NCBI GenBank assembly: GCA_003640385.1
Contig: RCAB01000238.1
Location: 1-64,000 of the forward strand
DNA length: 64,000 nt
Direction of reading: 5' to 3'
DNA from: Setaria digitata
Taxonomy: Eukaryota; Nematoda; Chromadorea; Rhabditida; Setariidae
Under the pieces are notes generated by a model. That model was not told the DNA's origin and did not search any database. It saw nothing but the letters and a program-made list of their open reading frames with translations. Positions 23,235 to 35,100 of this stretch are shown in pieces (position 1 is the first letter of the stretch; each line of letters begins with the position of its first letter). A program made the position numbers and the translations under genes.

Positions 23235-26200
23235 ATGTTCCTTGGGATACCGGGCTTGAATAAGTTTATTTCAAATGTTACTGTTTCGCAGCTCGATGAC
23301 ATGGCCGGTAAGTTACGCAATGTTCTTTCAACAGGTTCAAGCATATTTAGTAGTTAAAAGATGTCACGTTAGCGGTGTGAATCTTAACTAGTAGGGCAGT
23401 CATCTCGTTTGCTGAAGTAACTCTATCGTATGCTACATACTGCAGAGCATTTTTAAATATTTGATGAATTTCTGGTTGCTAGCTTTTTCTTTAAATACCA
23501 ATTATTTTTTCCGATTTAAGTTTAGAGAGAGAATCAACGATGGTTCAAAACTGTAATAAGACCATGGAAAACGCAAGCGAAAAGGTGCTACTGGATAAGA
23601 AATATGAGAAACTGATAGATTGCAATGAAACACTTGCAGTGCCGAAGGATGAAGCTCAGATTGTACTTTTTAGGCGATAGAGAAATTCTGTAGATAAAGG
23701 AATTCGCTGTGTGTTTCAGATCGCTGCAATTATTTTTACACGGTATTGATGCTGTTGTTTTTCTCGGTGCTTATCGGCACTAAGCAACATTTCGGTGCTC
23801 CAATTCGGTGTCTTGTTGATCGACAATACTCAGGTTAATTCTTGTTTTTTTCTTTTCGATTTTCCAATTTTACATGCTGTAAGTGGTATTTTTTTTGTTT
23901 TGATGACATTTATTGGTTCACTGAACCGTATCATATCGCTTTGCACATTTGTTTAAGTACTGAGGAAAGTTTTTTTATTTGTTTGTGTGCAGTCAGGAAA
24001 ATTATGGGCCACTGAGACTCGAAGGAAGTGGAAGAATCTGGAAGAATCCCTGATTTATCGGGAGAAAGTTCCAAAACTTAATTCTATTTTTAGACTCTTG
24101 GGTCGGATATGTGCATGATTATTGCTTCATTTCGGAACGTTATTCACTAACACCACCTGAATATGAAACAGATGAAATTGCCGCCTTTGATCCAACAAGT
24201 GAAAAAAAGTACGAAAATTATTACCAGGTAAAAATTTGGTTTCCTACTATAATTTCCAGGATTATTTAAAAAATTTTTTACCATAAAAATTATCCTCTGG
24301 TGACAGTTTAAGAATAGTAATGCTTCTTTTCCTGTGAAGGCTTGAATAGGGATGCTGGTGGTCTTCATTAACGTTATAATCCATTTTGACCTTAAAATAA
24401 TAGAGAAAATGTTTTCCAGACAAACTTTTAGTGTCATATAAATTCATATTGTTTGTCGCATTCGATCTATATTTAAATTTAAAAATCAATTTCAGAAGAC
24501 TAGTCTAATAAGGTAGTGCTGAAAAGAATAGTTACAAACTTTCATCGTTTCTATTGTAGTGGGTGCCGTTTCTTTTGGCTGTTCAGGCATTAGCCTTTTA
24601 CGTGCCGCATTTTCTGTGGAGATGGTTACAGAAATTAAGCAGTAAGTTTCATAATTGTTAATTGTTACTGGGAAAAAACTTGCTCCCTTGTCTACTACTG
24701 AAACTTTTAATTTTTAATGAACTGTGGCATTTCACAAAATTTCAGACTTAAAGATACTTTTTTACTCTATATTTCGATTGATTCTGTAATTTTTTTTCCT
24801 GTTGATTTTCTTTTATGGAAATTTCCCTTCTTTGTCCAGTTATTAAGGTATTTGACATCCCAAGAGGCGAGCAATTATTGTTTGCTAAGAAGAAGGACAG
24901 AAACATTTTGCTTGAAAAATATATGAGTTACTTTGCTTTTATAGATGGAAATAGTTTCTTCAAAACTAGCGAAAAGATTTTGTTCTTTTCCCCAGGTATT
25001 ATCAATATTTTTCAATGCGACCATAAAGAATTTGTACTGTATATCCAAGTTTTCGTCATTTCTCAGATTTGGATATGGCTATTGCTGTAGACGAAACAGT
25101 CAGAATATACAATATGTTCGCAGATGAACGGAACAAGGCTATAAAAGATTTGGGACGATATCTTGAACAGGTACTTTTTCTGCTAATTTCACTGTTTTCA
25201 GTTATATGCTACGTTAAAGTGTGGATTCTTTTTTTAACAAATTCTTTGACTCTGAGTTCGGCTTCAGCTTTCCGAAGGCATTCATAATAATGGCTATCTT
25301 ATACCGAGAGGGATCTTATTTTGAGCGTGGGATTTCATTTCATACTGAAATATACATAGTGCACCTAAATTTCCTTTATATCACCTTCCAAAAAAATTAA
25401 AACGTAAAGTAGTCATTGAAAAATGCAGAAGCTATTGATATAATCAATATGTTATGTTAAATAAGATGACATGAATTCCATATCAAAATTCAGATAGTTT
25501 ATCTGCATCTTTTCCCATTCTAGTCTGCTGTTGACGGGACAGGCGCTCAGAAAATGATCAGCATATTGGTTATATAAATCTTTTGCTTAGGCTGCTTTCT
25601 CATCATATTAGGAACTTTGCATTTTTTCATGCTTTCGTAAAATTTTTAAGCTTTACCTTATAAGTGGCGTTATAAGTTACTTTGCTTGTTTCGACAACAG
25701 CGGATGTTGTACACAAGAGAACTTTATAGTGTGTAGATCATCGAATTCAGCGTTCCTTTCTCATGAAATTTGTCCATTTTGGATATGTTGGTTGTTATTC
25801 ATCGCTCGTTTATGTTCTCGAAAAACTCTTAAATATTGGGAATACAATCCTACAGCTTTACGTAGTCAATATATTTGTAGGTGATGGTACTCTACTTTGG
25901 AGCTACCAGGTTTGTTTCTGTCATTTAATTGAAATACTAATTGTAATGTAAAATGTTTATATTTGTCTTAGAAAGAAATCAATAAATCATAAATCAAATA
26001 TTGCTCTAAACCGTAAGATCTATGTGTTTGTTTTCTCTGGTAAGGGACAGAATTTTTCTTCGCTTTGTAACCCTTGAATTCTTGTCAGAAGAGGTTTGAC
26101 AGGACAGACACGTGAAGCGTCCTTTACCTGAAATATTTCGGTCATTCAAAAAATGAATATTGGTATGATACCGATAGAGAATGGCCATTTTTATTAAAAT

Positions 26201-29200
26201 GCAACTATGAATCTCCTATATTTCAAGGTCCTGGATTTAGTGTATTTTCTAAAACCTTTTTTAGCTACTCAAAGATCTTTTGATGGGGCAGGACTGGACG
26301 AATACCGGGCATTTTCCGCGAATCGTATATTGCGACTATGTAAAATATGAGCTGGCGAACGTGCAGCGCAAAACGGTTCAATGTGCGCTTTCAATAAATA
26401 TACTCAATGAGAAGGTGACGTTTTAGATTTTTCTATATTGAAGAGAGGATTTGCAAAAGGTATCTCCTAGTCAGGATTATTTACTGAAATGTTCTTTCAT
26501 CGTTATCTTTAATCCAAATAGATTTCTATTAATAGGAAAGTTTTTGTAAAAATTAAATAGGTATTCGCCTTAATGTCTGCATGGTTTTTGCTATTACTTG
26601 CGATCAATGTTATCAGTGCAATTTATACAATCGTCACATTGTTCATGCTAACATCTCGTGAACGTTCTATATCAAATTATCTTCAGGTTTGATATGCCTT
26701 CTTATTATTTGGTATACTATTTTTACTATTTTTAAATTTACATAATGAAGGGATCCTATCTTTAAAATTATGTTTCATTTTAGAGCTTAGATTTTTTAAA
26801 GCTGTCTAATGGTAATGTGGAAAAACATGGAGCACTGATATGTTATTGTGCTCCCAAATAGACATTTTATGTGAGATGCGTTATTTGATATGAGAAGACA
26901 AACAAATGAATAAAAAAGTTTTTACTATTAATTTAATGCTATACTGATTCCAATAATAACTGTTTTGTCAATACTGCAGAGTTTTTTCAGTCCCTCTAAT
27001 TAAGGATTTCTGGTTTTTTTTTTTTTAATTCGTAAGCTGTAAATTTCATATAAACCGTGAATAGTACGATTAGAATATAATATAACAACAGAAATATTTC
27101 GAGAATTTTTAGGCTTTCGCTTATAAAGGAGGACCGTTTAACGACATTCTTCCGGATAATGGTAAGTTTTTTTTTAATTTTTTAAATATTGACTTTACTC
27201 GAAAAAAAGAAAAGTTTATCTTTAACCTTCATCTTTGACAATCTGGTAAGTATTGTCTAACTGTTTCCTCTATGACTTATTTCACAGTTATATAAAAGAC
27301 CTTATTACTTCTTGTTGCTTGAATTATATACAATGTAGTGTAAAGGTGATTATAGTCAATAGGCACTATCTTCTGATTATTTGCTGGCAGATGTTAAATC
27401 TTGGATTTTCTTTCCTTGGATTTTTTTTCTCTGTGACTTAATCTTGGATTTTTTTTCTCTATGACTTATTCGAAAATAAGAAAAGTTCTCCATGAATCGC
27501 ATCTCTCCATGTGAAATTAATGAGATTTATCAGCATAAATTAACACTGTTGATTTCGTAGGTACTGCATTGTTTTGTGAAACACTCGGACCAGCTTCCCT
27601 GTTCACCACGTGAAGTGGGTCATATTATCCTTCACATTCTCGTCCCTCTCCGAGTTCCGCCTTTCCGCGCTTTTGGAAATGTAACTTGAAATATGAAACA
27701 TGCAGTATGGGCCGTAGTGACTGATATTCCGAAAGGAAAATATGCCTGCCTTTTCAAAGGACAAGGAGAACGATTTAAGCTAATCTTTCGTTATCTTTTA
27801 AGCAATGTCAAACGGTAGAATGTGACCAACTTTGCTAACTTTGTTTTCCAAAGACAACAAATATATCGGAATTTAGGTGACGAGTTTTACAAACGTGAAT
27901 TATCAGAAGATCGCTTCTCGAACATTACAAGTGCTTCATTTCACTCGAAAATTAGGTAACGAAGCAATTTCCACGATTTTTTATTACAAATAATTTCTTC
28001 TACCTGAATTGATTCACATCAAATTTACACTTCGAATGAGAAATCTTGGTACAAAACCATTAAAATGTGCTTTTAAAGAACATAAGAACATTTCAGACGT
28101 CGTTTATGTGCAGCAGCTGACTGTGGCGAAAACCGAAGTGTGGAGAATGAAAAGAATATGCGAGAATTTGAGGAACAGGAGGAAGTGATTTTGACCCGAC
28201 GATTGGTATCAACAGCATGTAATTTTCAATTATCCCAACTCGACTTTGACTTCATAATCTTTTTGTTTTTCAGAATAAAAGTTTTGCATCCAAGAAGAAA
28301 TGATTCTTTAATTAAAATACTCAACCTTGTCAAAGTTCTTTATTCTCTTTATTATTCAATCCTCATCATCAACTCTCTTTTGCGTAGTTTTTGTTTTTCA
28401 TTCTGAGTTCATTTGACTTCATAAATTCTTAGGTTGTTTGTCCACATATTTGTAGCAGATATTAAAAAAAATCGAAGTCTTCTTCAGAATTTGATTTATA
28501 GATAAAAACAAAGTCCTCCTGCACAATTTTGTCGTGGAAGCAGTACATCCAGATAGTATTCTTCTCTTGCGTTTCATACATTCTCATGCTGGTGGAATGG
28601 TCACTTCTGATATTGTGTTTGCACTTTGGTGCGATTATGTGAGGGCAAAGGAATCAAAAAGACGCAAGTTCCAACCAGGAATTGCAAATAACGTTACGGC
28701 TGGTAAACCTGACCAAAAATAAAATGATATAATAAAAGTGCTACTTATCAATAAAATACCATCGCGATTATACTATATATTATAAATTAAATTGAATTTG
28801 AGCCATCATGTAGCATAGCTTGTGAGAGAATTTTCCTTTAGCGAAATATTAGAATTGTTCAGTACCTCTTCTGTTGTTACTTATTTGGCTAATTTTTAAG
28901 GCCATTGCTTGCCTTTTGAATGATTAAAATAACTGCAATATAACAGAGACAGCTGTGCAAACGAAAGTTTTTTCTTCATTCGCTTTTCAGTCTTTTTGTT
29001 TCCACTTTAAATATACTTAGTCTTTAAGATTTCTTTCATCAAATATCAAATATGAAATGGAGTTTTGATTATTAAACTAGAAGTACAAGAAGATCGTTTT
29101 AGCTCCCTAAAGTAATGTTTCACAATTGTTTTCAAAGATGTGGTTTATGTCTTTTAGTTTTTTCTTTCGCTCCATTTGCTTTGGAGCAGCTCCCTTTACT

Positions 29201-29690
29201 TCCTATTAAGTAATTTTAAAGCACAATATAAGTAATACTATTTTCTACATCATTGTGGCAAACTAAACTAGCGATTTTTCTTGTACTTTCTATGCTGTTT
29301 TTCAGGAGCACCAATTTGGAAAAAAGAATCGGAAATACTGGATGGTAACAGATATTTTAATATGGCTCCGTCAGAAGTTAATTCTACAATTATGGATACT
29401 GGTCCACTTTTAAAAGCAAATGAGGAATACGCACAGGTGGTAAGTGGTTCAAATTCACTTCTTAATAGAAAGTGGTACGTTAGTTATAATACCTGGATGT
29501 AGCTGGTAATGTACTTCTAAAGCACAAATATCATTTCTGAAACAACTATGAGATATAATCATTGTTTTCCATCCCTTTAAAAGATTTATGTATTTTTGTC
29601 TGGCAAATGGCGCTTGACGGGATTATTTCCAGTATCCAGAAATAATATGATTTTTTTCAGGCTGACTTTGTAGATAGGTGCTCGTCGTAG
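23235..29690 (+). CDS. Innexin gap-junction / hemichannel subunit
   Basis: Core exons, all phase-consistent: 23235-23307, 23720-23833, 24094-24227, 24560-24641, 25067-25170, 25751-25909, 26265-26414, 26561-26686, 27113-27161, 27877-27955, 28097-28218, 28502-onward. Read through to the TAA at 28720 it is 470 residues. If the gtaaac donor at 28703 is used, exons 29306-29439 and 29661-29690 (TAG) follow in frame, giving 518 residues. Hallmarks: LDDMADRCNYFYT, the innexin YYQW signature (Y105-W108) before TM2 (WVPFLLAVQALAFYVP), two-cysteine extracellular loops (C-LVDRQYSDSWVGYVHDY-C and C-DYVKYELANVQRKTVQ-C), GHFPRIVYCD, INILNEKVF, and the C-terminal FVVEAVHPDSILLLRFIHSHAG. Four membrane spans, as expected. 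Innexins form the gap junctions of invertebrates, coupling muscle, neurons and germline soma. Which paralogue this is cannot be told. The start ATG begins MFLGIPGLNKF, typical of innexin N-termini. Confidence 0.93.
24840..24995 (+). other. Possible in-frame cassette exon inside an innexin intron
   Basis: Within the intron 24642-25066, 156 bases (52 codons) are open in exactly the innexin frame, preceded by a good acceptor (tttgtccag) and followed by a donor (g|gtatta). Entry and exit are both phase 1, so inclusion between the TM2 exon and the next exon keeps the frame. It would insert IIKVFDIPRGEQLLFAKKKD and a further 32 residues into the cytoplasmic loop. Known innexins do not carry such an insert, and the short form aligns well without it. 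It may be alternative splicing or coincidence. Confidence 0.35.
28750..28755 (+). terminator. Candidate polyadenylation signal for the short innexin isoform
   Basis: AATAAA 28 bases after the TAA at 28720-28722, with T-rich sequence beyond. This supports a transcript ending here and hence the shorter C-terminus, alongside the longer spliced form ending at 29690. Confidence 0.5.
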
Positions 29691-31137
29691 TACGTCTGTA
29701 AGTTTTATTTAAATTTATTAATCGAGAAATTTCAAATTGAACTGTACTGGAAGGAATTACTTTTAATTTTTATATCATAAACACTTTTCATAATACACAA
29801 CATCGATTAGAATATGTTTGTAAATTCTTTTCAGAAAAAAAAAATTAGCAAGTGAAGCTTTTTCATTAAATCGCATGATGTTTCTGATTAACATCTTTTT
29901 TGGTTTTTATTAATTTTCCAGTTTTTCATCTTCATTCAGCTTACTTCATCAAATTTCGGCACTATTTTCCTTCTGGAGATTCAGCGAAGATATTTAAAAG
30001 TCAAATTATTTCGAAAACATTTTGTCGGTCTGAAATTTTGTCTTTCTTTTCGGCAACTAACTAGATCTACTCTTTTTTCTGGGCTGGCTTTTAACATGGA
30101 CAATTTTTGTGGGAAAAAAATCTTTTATGGCTTTGTACAATTGAGCAAGTTGTAAATTAGTGTTCATCTAATTGGAAGTTTACCGATTTCAGATGTACAA
30201 TATTTTAACTTAGTGTTAATTGTTTCAGCTTCTCCCAATTATTTCTTTTCAATATGCTCAATTAACGCTTCTGAGCCCTCAAGCAAAGGATTATGTGGAG
30301 TGCATTTGTGATTCACATCCTTTCTAGAAATCTTTTTACAACCTTATAGAGATATTTTGTAGCCCCAATTTGACAAAGTGCTGTCATTCTATTGTTTAAT
30401 GGCGTGGGAAATTGTTACAGCACCAACGATTAGCGAAATAGCAGAATTAATGCTTGGGATTTGCTTCAGCTGTTTTTAAGACAGTGTTATCCTAGCAAAA
30501 CAACTTCAAAATGAATATGTTTAGCCATAATTTGTCCAGAATTAGGAAGTCTGTGCCTAACCTGTACTTCTAGATTTAACAGATTTAAAAGAGCTGCACT
30601 TTATTGCGTAAAACGTGATCTTTTTGTCAGTTAGGCTTTTTTACCCAAATGTTTTTAATGATTCCTTCCTCTTTCATTTTGAGTTTACTTAATTAACGGT
30701 ATAATTATGCGCTTTTTCTTGTTTATTTCCCTTTTAAATCTGTCTATTAGTCATTTGCCAGCAATTCCTTTTTTTGGTAATAAAATAAAGCCTTCAGAGG
30801 AGTGTTTTTTTGTTGTTTCATCAAAGCTTGGGCAACTCTTTGATACTGTGAGCTTTTCATTTTTTATATGCACTTTATAATTCGGTTTTTTTTAATGAAA
30901 TAACAGAGGACCTTCACACGCTCAAACAAGACAGCATTCAACGAATAATTCTAAAAGTGGCACGCCATTCTTCACTTGATTTGAAATTATCGTTATTTTG
31001 ATTGGTACACTGTTTCCCTTTTCTTTTCAGGAATTCTGTTAGATTAATCTCTGTTTTGATTAAAAGAACTATCATACTGGTGGACCAGAAAGTTTCTTTC
31101 TTAGACGGGTCCTCAAGAATTCTTAAAGCGACAAAAA
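29691..31137. other. Intergenic, nothing recognised
   Basis: T-rich sequence between the innexin long-form stop and the COPS9-like gene. No exon chain, repeat or RNA gene recognised. The acceptor tttcttag at 31097-31104, 33 bases before the COPS9-like ATG, is a plausible spliced-leader site. Confidence 0.4.
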
Positions 31138-31356
31138 ATGCCAGGTTCTCAAAGTGCAACAGTTCCAGCAGGGAATAACTCTAGCAGTTATGTTATATTA
31201 GATGGTAGTGATTCGCAAAATGCTGATATGATGGATTTTGAGGATGGTTCCAGTCCGATAGATCCACGGTTTGAGAAGCAGCAGCAGCAGCAGCAGTTAC
31301 TACATGCTGATTTTTATAATGATTTTGGTGACTTGTTCGATAATGTCAAAGTTTGA
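31138..31356 (+). CDS. COPS9: COP9 signalosome subunit 9 (CSNAP/MYEOV2) homologue
   Basis: Single exon of 72 residues (ATG 31138, TGA 31354-31356). The C-terminus HADFYNDFGDLFD matches the conserved, aromatic/acidic tail of COPS9, the small intrinsically disordered ninth subunit of the COP9 signalosome, which binds the CSN3-CSN5-CSN6 region and helps deneddylation of cullin ligases. The upstream SSYVILDG and the Met/Asp-rich DMMDFEDG also follow the animal protein's order. Differences: the protein is about 15 residues longer than the 57-residue human form and carries a six-glutamine run encoded by a pure CAG repeat (31278-31295) just before the conserved tail. An acceptor (ttcttag) 33 bases upstream suggests trans-splicing. 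The identification rests on a short motif, so it is strong in the tail and weak elsewhere. Confidence 0.72.
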   Translation: MPGSQSATVPAGNNSSSYVILDGSDSQNADMMDFEDGSSPIDPRFEKQQQQQQLLHADFYNDFGDLFDNVKV

Positions 31357-31509
31357 ATTTGAAATTCCATATTTCCCCATATTTACGGCAGAGATTTAAT
31401 AGGACATCAGGAATGCTTTTCTTGTTTTCTGTGCGTCTTTTCAAGGCGTTTTGATATCCTGTTATTCTTCCCTAATACACCTCGATTGCATACAAAATAT
31501 CAATATTAA

Positions 31510-31544
<35 letters not shown>

Positions 31545-32130
31545 AATGATATATATATATATATATCATTATTGATATTATATATATGTTTTCCTTAACT
31601 TTGGATTGCCTTCTCTGATTATCCGTCACATTTGATAATGGATATATGCGTGTTGATATTTCTTATATATAACGTGTTACTTTCCTTGTTTAGCGAATTC
31701 GTTTTTGTATGGTTATCTCACGTAGCTTTTGTATTTTAAAAATAAAATTTCAGTTCATTAAGACAATTCATGAAGAATTCGGCTTACTATGGTTATGTTT
31801 GCAGTTGATGGAGTCATGTAGTGAGTTGGCATTTCGTTTATTCAGTTTATATTGCTTGGGAATTAACTTATAATAACAAGCTGACCAGGTGCGATGCGAT
31901 GTCTATAAAACGGCGGTGGTTTGACTTGCGGCGTTTTTTCAGGCACCAGTTAGTTTGAATATAATTATCGTTTTAAAGATTTTCAATAAGTAGTCTGCCA
32001 GAAATTGTTGTATGCAACAGGAAAGTGAGGCAAATAAGATATAAAAGATTGCTATATTCCGGGAGGTTGCTGATCATTGCATTTTTTATTTAGCTGTAAT
32101 TACAGTTTCTTGAAAATTAAAATTTAATTT
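31357..32130. other. Intergenic between COPS9-like and GALNT7 genes
   Basis: Besides the AT palindrome I see no coding signal. AATAAA at 31741 may serve the COPS9-like transcript. A modestly GC-richer patch at 31890-31945 may belong to the GALNT7 promoter. Confidence 0.4.
31501..31578. repeat. (AT)n tract with perfect 34-bp palindrome
   Basis: An (AT)n run of about 30 bp is followed by a perfect inverted repeat at 31541-31574: the arms caataatg and cattattg flank an alternating AT core. The left half of the region (caatattaatgat) is an imperfect partner. It could extrude as a cruciform; it is probably a slippage product. Confidence 0.85.
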
Positions 32131-35100
32131 ATGATCAGATTTTTAACTTTCAGATCTTTGTTTTCCCTGTCTGTAGTATGTTTTCTGCTCTTCGTTTTTA
32201 CTCTTGCCTATAATTTGAACCAGCCTCAGGTATATTTTTACGTTGTTTTCATCTGTTTCATCTTTTTTTTTATTTGATTTTAATATGTTTCCAGCAGCTT
32301 ATCACTTCGACTTTATATAACTGCTTCATGTACAATGTCGTTGTGTAATCTGAAGTTGCAGGAAAACATACATGATCACGTTGGTAATGCTCGTGCAATA
32401 CGTAAGGAATTTGTTGCAGAGTGAGTCTTTTCATTATTTATTACATAAAATTGTGACGTGGATATCAGTGTCAATAGCAATTATTAAAAATGAATTTGTC
32501 AAATTTAGGAGAAATGTCAACGCCGAAGAGGAGTTACAGCTTAATGGAAAAAGCAAAAATCGGGAGGAACATGAAGACAACAGCGGTGAATTGCCCGGTG
32601 GTCCTGATCCTGATACAGCTTTTAAAATAGGTGAAATTGGAAATTTCGAACCAAAAGTGGCACAAGCACAGCCAGGAAATTATGGTATCCATTTAATAAT
32701 CGATGAATTTGCTACTGTATTTGTTTGTAAAAGAAGGTAAAGAAGTTAGTGGTATTCAAGTTGGGCTGTGAAACCGCTACTGCTTGGTAAACCTGAAATG
32801 AATAGAGTTGGCTTGGGGATGTTTACCTCACACTAATTTCAATTTTCCTTTCAGGAGAAATGGGTAAACCAGTCCTTGTAGATAAAACTTTACCAGAAGT
32901 TCAAAAGGCAATGAGAGAATATGGTTTCAATACTTATGTAAGCGACATGATTTCCTTAAATAGAAGTATTCCTGATGTAAGGATGAAGGAGTAAGTGTTA
33001 CAAGCGGAACATTTTCGATTTATATTAGCAAATCGGAGATAAAAGATGATGCACTTGAAAGTTGCATTTCTGCTAAAAGGAACTTTAGCTTTTCCAGGAA
33101 CTGTGTTTCAGTTCTTTGATTCTAGTTTTTGTTTCTTGATTACAGATATGGTTTTTCAGATGTAGATATTGGCATTATCCAGAAGATTTACCCAGCGCAA
33201 GTGTTGTGATTGCCTTTCATAACGAAGGTTGGACACCATTATTACGCACCGTCCATTCTGTTTTACTGCGTTCACCACCACAGCTAATTAAAGAAATCAT
33301 TATGGTCGATGATTTCAGTGATAAAGGTCTGTCTTATTTTACTACAGAGGGTATTACAGCCTGAGAGGTAGTTTCCAACGATTCGTACTTATTAAGGAAG
33401 TATGAAGCTAATAACACATAATTTGTTTGTTTTTATGAGGAGTTCATGTTTCCAAATAAAATATGACTGCAAAATATGTAGTTACTTACATTCATTAGAT
33501 CTTTCTGAAGCTAGGTCACTAATCCAAACTCAAAGCCCACTTTTTCATATTCCTTCATAATCTTTTTTCCTTTTTCGTTTATCAAGTAATCTCTAACTGC
33601 TGTAAATTAATAACTTTTGGTAAATGAGCATCTTTAACGCAGGCTTCATTATCAATGTTCATGCTGCACATGTGCTCATTATCATGAGCTTTTTTGTGAA
33701 TTGTATCAGTTTTCTTGTAGCACAACCTTGAATTATTACAAAAGTGAAAATTATTTTGGGTTGTAATTCCCGTCAGTTTGCAGGTTATATTATCAGTTAT
33801 GAATTAGAAGTTACGTAAAACAGGTGCAGTACCTTTTTTTCAATATGGTATTAAGACAAGTCGGTAATGGTGAATTTACATTTTTTTAGAGCACTTGAAA
33901 AGGAAATTAGATTTATACGTGAAACGATTTAACGGAAAAGTAAAACTGATTCGGAATGCTGAACGTGAAGGGCTTATTCGCACACGGAGTATAGGAGCAA
34001 AGGAAGCAATCGGTGATGTAGTTATATTTCTGGATGCTCACTGTGAAGTGAATGTTAATTGGTTACCTCCACTTCTAGCACCAATACGTCAGAACAGGTA
34101 ATTCATCTCTATGATTGCCAATTGTATTGTTTCAGTTTCACTTTTTTTTTTTCCAATTTCACGCCTAAGCTAGACGAGAGAATGTCCTAAATCATAATAG
34201 TTCCTTCATTGTGATTCAATTACTCAATAATATAATAGTTTCCACGGTTCAAAAGTGGCAACTCCTTACTGGCACTCGTATTAATTTATACTGCAGATTA
34301 TTTAATTTCTTAGATTTGATGGTTTGTTCGGTATCTGAAATAACTTAATCATTTGTTGCGTAGCTAACAGAATTTATTTTGTTGACAAATTTGACATTTT
34401 TTTTTTCTTTTGTGCTTACTGAAACGAAATGGGTGTAAATTTCAGAAAAGTTATGACAGTGCCAGTTATAGATGGTATTGACAAGGACGACTGGTCTTAT
34501 AGAATAGTTTACAGTTCTGCGGATAGACACTACCGGTAATTAAATTTCTCCGTATCTCATTCTTTCTTTGTGATCAGGTGTCCTAGAAATTATTTGGTTT
34601 TTAATATTTGATGCAATTTATTCAATTTTGAAAACCTACTACAGTGGTATATTCGAATGGGGACTTTTATACAAAGAAACTGAGATAACAGCACAAGAAA
34701 CTATGCGGAGAAAGCACATCAGTGAACCGTTCAGGTTAGACATTTAATCCTTTTATTAACTCCATTTTTGATAATATAGAGATAAAGGCTTTTTCCTTAC
34801 AAACATTCCGTATTTCTGGAAGATTTCAGATCTCCAACTCATGCAGGCGGATTATTTGCGATTGATAAGAAATGGTTTGAAGAATTGGGTTATTATGATC
34901 CTGGACTCCAAATATGGGGTGGCGAACAATATGAGCTCTCTTTCAAAGTTTTTTTTTCTAAATCATTAAAGTAATGTAAATTTTTGATATTCTTTAAACT
35001 AAATTGTTCATAAAATTTTGCTCACAGGATTTATTAATTCTTTAGTCCTGAGCTAGAAAAGTTACAGATCTGGCAATGCGGTGGCGGAATTTTGTTTGTT

